Under the pieces are notes generated by a model, which saw only the letters and a list, made by a program, of their open reading frames with translations, was not told the DNA's origin and ran no database searches. A stretch of 35,067 nucleotides of DNA from Micromonospora sp. KC213. GTDB taxonomy: Bacteria; Actinomycetota; Actinomycetes; Mycobacteriales; Micromonosporaceae. Both the position numbers and the translations under genes were made by a program. Below, in pieces: positions 32,953 to 35,067 of this stretch. The stretch is from assembly GCF_004348325.1 (NCBI RefSeq), contig NZ_SMKF01000047.1, positions 1 through 35,067 of the forward strand, read 5' to 3'. Each line of letters begins with the position of its first letter. The first letter of the stretch is position 1.

Positions 32953-32989
32953 CGGGTGCCCGCACCGGTACGAACCGGACGGGCACCCG
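32953..32989 (+). terminator. Hairpin between surface protein and sortase
   Basis: Perfect 10-bp stem CGGGTGCCCG/CGGGCACCCG with an inner CCGGT/ACCGG helix. It follows the surface protein stop by 26 bases and could be a terminator or attenuator lowering sortase expression relative to its substrate. Confidence 0.6.
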
Positions 32990-33018
32990 GACCACATCGC
33001 CGTCGGGGAGGTGAGGCG

Positions 33019-33642
33019 ATGGCATTCACCCGAACCCGGGGCGCGGCGGCCGCGGTGACGCTCGCCGGCACGGCCGGCATCAGCCTGATCGTCGCGGGCC
33101 TCGCCGCCGGCCCGGCGGGACCACCGCAGCCCGAAGCGGGCAGCCACGGCGCGGAACAACACCACCGCTCGCCGGGGCCCGTGCTGCCCCGCTCCGCGCC
33201 CCTGCGCATCGACATTCCCGCCATCGACGTACACGCCGAACTGGTGCCGGTCGCCGGCGACCCGCACGGCATCCTGGAGGTGCCACCACTGGACCGACCC
33301 ACCGTCGCCGGCTGGTACCGGCCGGGAGCCAGCCCCGGCGAGGCCGGCAACGCGGTCGTCGTCGGCCACGTCGACACCCGGCACGGACCGGCGGTCTTCT
33401 TCGACCTCGGCCGGCTGCGTCCCGGCGACACCGTCCGGATCAGCCGTGCCGACGGGCGGGTGGTGACGTTCGCGGTCGACGGCGTCGGGGCGTACCCGAA
33501 GGGGAACTTCCCCACCACCCTGGTCTACGGCCCGGGCGGCCCGGGCGCGGCGCTGCGCCTGGTCACCTGCGGTGGGCGCTTCGACGAGCGCTCCCGCGAC
33601 TACTCCCACAACATCGTGGTACGCGCCAGCGCCGTGCGCTGA
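33019..33642 (+). CDS. Class F-like sortase
   Basis: A 207-residue membrane-anchored transpeptidase. Residues 8-31 form an N-terminal anchor or signal; a Pro/Gly-rich linker leads to the catalytic domain, which begins LRIDIPAIDVHAEL. The catalytic residues are visible: His117 in VVVGHVDT, Cys184 in LRLVTCGGRFD and Arg193 before YSHNIVV. The TRHGPAVFFDLGRLRPGD region and compact C-terminus suit class F of actinobacteria, which attach proteins to peptidoglycan. ATG at 33019 follows GGGGAGG. The gene directly upstream encodes a protein with a sorting-signal-like C-terminus, its probable substrate. Confidence 0.9.
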   Translation: MAFTRTRGAAAAVTLAGTAGISLIVAGLAAGPAGPPQPEAGSHGAEQHHRSPGPVLPRSAPLRIDIPAIDVHAELVPVAGDPHGILEVPPLDRPTVAGWYRPGASPGEAGNAVVVGHVDTRHGPAVFFDLGRLRPGDTVRISRADGRVVTFAVDGVGAYPKGNFPTTLVYGPGGPGAALRLVTCGGRFDERSRDYSHNIVVRASAVR

Positions 33643-33713
33643 CCGCCTCCGTGCCACCGCCACCCGCCGCCGTACTACGGTGATCCCTCGGCGCGGCGAG
33701 GCGGAGGTGGACG

Positions 33714-34823
33714 GTGGGGCGGCGAAGGGTGACGCACCGGTTGCTCCCGGGGCTGGACTCACTGGTCGGGCGGCTACTCGGACGCCCTGACGAGTCACCG
33801 CGGCAGGCGCCCCGGCGGGCGAACCCGGACGCGGTGGTCGACTGCGCCGTGTACGCCAACGGCCGCCGCGAACCGGGCCGCCCGCACTTCGCCGACGCGT
33901 ACGCCCGCACCCGACAGGACCGCCACACGTTCGTCTGGCTCGGCCTGCACGAGCCGGACGCGGCGGTGATGGCCGCCGTCGGCCAGGTCTTCGGCCTGGA
34001 CGAGTTGCTCGTGGCGCAGGCCCTCGCCGACGGGCACCGCCCCGCCGTGCAGCGACACGGCGAGGTGACGCTGCTGGTGGCGCGCACCGCCGGGTACGTC
34101 GCGCACGGCGAACTGACCGCCAGCTCCGAGGTGGTCGACACCGGAGACGTGCTGGTCGTCCTCGGCGACCGGTTCGTCGTCACCGTCCGGCACGGGGCCG
34201 CCGGTGCGCTGAGCACCGTCCGGGACGGCATCCAGCGCCGCCCGAGCGTGCTGGCCCAGGGCCCGTGGGCGGTGGCGTACGCGGTCACCGAACGGATGGT
34301 GGACCTCTACCTGGAGGTCGCCGCCCACCTGGAGCACGACCTGGAACGGGTGGAGGAGAGCGTCTTCGCCCCCGATCGACACGCCGACATCCAGCACATC
34401 TACCAGCTCAAGCGGGAGGTGGTGGAGTTCCGGCGGGCGGTGCTGCCGCTGGCCGAGCCGATGCGCGCCCTGGTCGCCGGCGGCGACGGCGGGCCGCCGC
34501 CCGGACTGCGCCGGTGGTTCGTCGACGTCGAGGGGCGGCTGGCCCGGGCCGTCGACCGGGTCGCCGCGTACGACGAACTGCTCACCTCGATCGTGCAGTC
34601 CCGGCTCGCGCAGCTCGCCGTCGAGCAGAACAACGACATGCGCAAGATCGCGGCGTGGGCGGCGATCGCCGCCGCCCAGACCGCGATCGCCGGCGTGTAC
34701 GGGATGAACTTCGTGCACATGCCGGAACTGACCTGGACCTACGGTTACCCGGCGGCACTACTGGTGATGGCGACCGCCGCCGTCACCCTGTACCGGCTGT
34801 TCCGCCGCTCCGGCTGGCTCTGA
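33714..34823 (+). CDS. CorA-family divalent metal (Mg2+/Co2+) transporter
   Basis: A 369-residue membrane protein. A large cytoplasmic domain (FVWLGLHEPDAA, VALFGLDE-like GQVFGLDELL, VARTAGYV) precedes a long helical stalk with LYLEVAAHLEHDLERVEESVF. Near the C-terminus are two membrane helices: the first ends in YGMNF, the GMN filter motif of CorA channels, and the second is YPAALLVMATAAVTLYRLF, followed by a short basic tail. It would import Mg2+ or similar ions as a pentamer. GTG at 33714 follows GGAGG. It appears monocistronic, 71 bases after the sortase. Confidence 0.93.
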   Translation: MGRRRVTHRLLPGLDSLVGRLLGRPDESPRQAPRRANPDAVVDCAVYANGRREPGRPHFADAYARTRQDRHTFVWLGLHEPDAAVMAAVGQVFGLDELLVAQALADGHRPAVQRHGEVTLLVARTAGYVAHGELTASSEVVDTGDVLVVLGDRFVVTVRHGAAGALSTVRDGIQRRPSVLAQGPWAVAYAVTERMVDLYLEVAAHLEHDLERVEESVFAPDRHADIQHIYQLKREVVEFRRAVLPLAEPMRALVAGGDGGPPPGLRRWFVDVEGRLARAVDRVAAYDELLTSIVQSRLAQLAVEQNNDMRKIAAWAAIAAAQTAIAGVYGMNFVHMPELTWTYGYPAALLVMATAAVTLYRLFRRSGWL

Positions 34824-34854
34824 GGGCAGGCACGCCGCCCGACGACTGGAGCGC

Positions 34855-34868
34855 GGTCGCAAGCGACC
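34855..34868 (+). terminator. Small hairpin after the CorA gene
   Basis: GGTCG-CAAG-CGACC lies 31 bases after the CorA stop, followed by an AT-rich patch (34880-34895, TTTATCC and TTTAAA) unusual in this window. It could be a weak terminator. Nothing else is recognised up to 34922. Confidence 0.4.
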
Positions 34869-34922
34869 ACCGATGTCCGATTTATCCTTTAAATCCGGTT
34901 TCACGGTCGCCCACCCCGCGGC

Positions 34923-34948
34923 GGAATCGCCACCGCCGACGCGGCGTT
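34923..34948 (+). promoter_or_regulatory. ECF sigma-type promoter, distal (GGAAT-N18-GTT), for a gene beyond the window
   Basis: GGAAT at 34923-34927, 18-base spacer, GTT at 34946-34948 (GTTGTATC). It has the same core and spacing as the promoters of the two lysozyme-like genes and points out of the window. Confidence 0.65.
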
Positions 34949-35000
34949 GTATCTGGCAGACGCCGGTGCTCTCCCGCCCGGCAGCCGGCCGGAGGCCCGC

Positions 35001-35026
35001 GGAATGTGGGCCGCACCCGATCGGTT
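35001..35026 (+). promoter_or_regulatory. ECF sigma-type promoter, proximal (GGAAT-N18-GTT), for a gene beyond the window
   Basis: GGAAT at 35001-35005, 18-base spacer, GTT at 35024-35026 (GTTACATC). It is 78 bases after the distal copy. Sequence after it (ACATCCTCCGGACG) resembles that after the promoter at 7388-7413 (ACATCTCCGGTACG), suggesting related leaders. Confidence 0.68.
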
Positions 35027-35031
35027 ACATC

Positions 35032-35066
35032 CTCCGGACGCCCCGAGCAGGCCCCGCCGCCCGGAG
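35032..35066 (+). promoter_or_regulatory. Start of a structured leader at the window edge
   Basis: CTCCGG (35032-35037) can pair with CCGGAG (35061-35066), closing a stem that begins at the predicted transcript start, as in the leader at 7232-7294. The rest is cut off. Confidence 0.35.
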
Positions 35067-35067
35067 T

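Overview
The window is very GC-rich actinobacterial DNA. It shows frequent GTG starts, GGAGG ribosome sites, 4-bp gene overlaps and long GC hairpins without U-tracts. A Micromonospora-like member of the Micromonosporaceae is my best guess (inference from gene content and style). No insertion sequence, phage gene, CRISPR array or rRNA is visible.

Left region (1-6500, minus strand): a formate dehydrogenase operon (fdhA, fdhB, NrfD-type membrane subunit), then a tRNA-Sec gene and the start of selA, which runs off the left edge. The fdhA reading frame is interrupted by one in-frame UGA at the family's Sec/Cys position. A hairpin with a GGUCU loop follows at the SECIS position. The selenoprotein, its tRNA and its selenium transferase are therefore side by side.

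Region 6500-15600: two paralogous small secreted lysozyme-like proteins (6548-7126 and 14762-15409) flank an AbiEii-like nucleotidyltransferase pair, a general-stress SDR, a Tat-exported 5'-nucleotidase, a geranylgeranyl-reductase-family flavoprotein, and a small winged-helix protein with an MFS exporter. Both lysozyme-like genes are preceded by GGAAT-N18-GTT promoters, one of them in tandem. The same tandem motif recurs at the right edge of the window, pointing out of it.

Region 15600-22850 (minus strand): DUF3626 protein, CapA-like protein, alpha/beta hydrolase, SDR and Baeyer-Villiger monooxygenase form a run behind a sigma70-like promoter. A MocR regulator lies upstream, divergent from a LysE exporter.

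Region 22850-29740: LysE exporter, B3/4 tRNA-editing-like protein and archease (plus strand) converge on rtcB RNA ligase. Then come an SDR, a Cys-cluster/pentapeptide-repeat protein, a small acidic protein, RNase HI, and a decayed C-terminal remnant of a NACHT-type NTPase.

Region 29800-35067: lycopene cyclase, divergent Gfo/Idh/MocA oxidoreductase, a sortase-substrate-like surface protein with its class F-like sortase, and a CorA-type metal transporter. The last ~150 bases hold two ECF-type promoters for an unseen gene.
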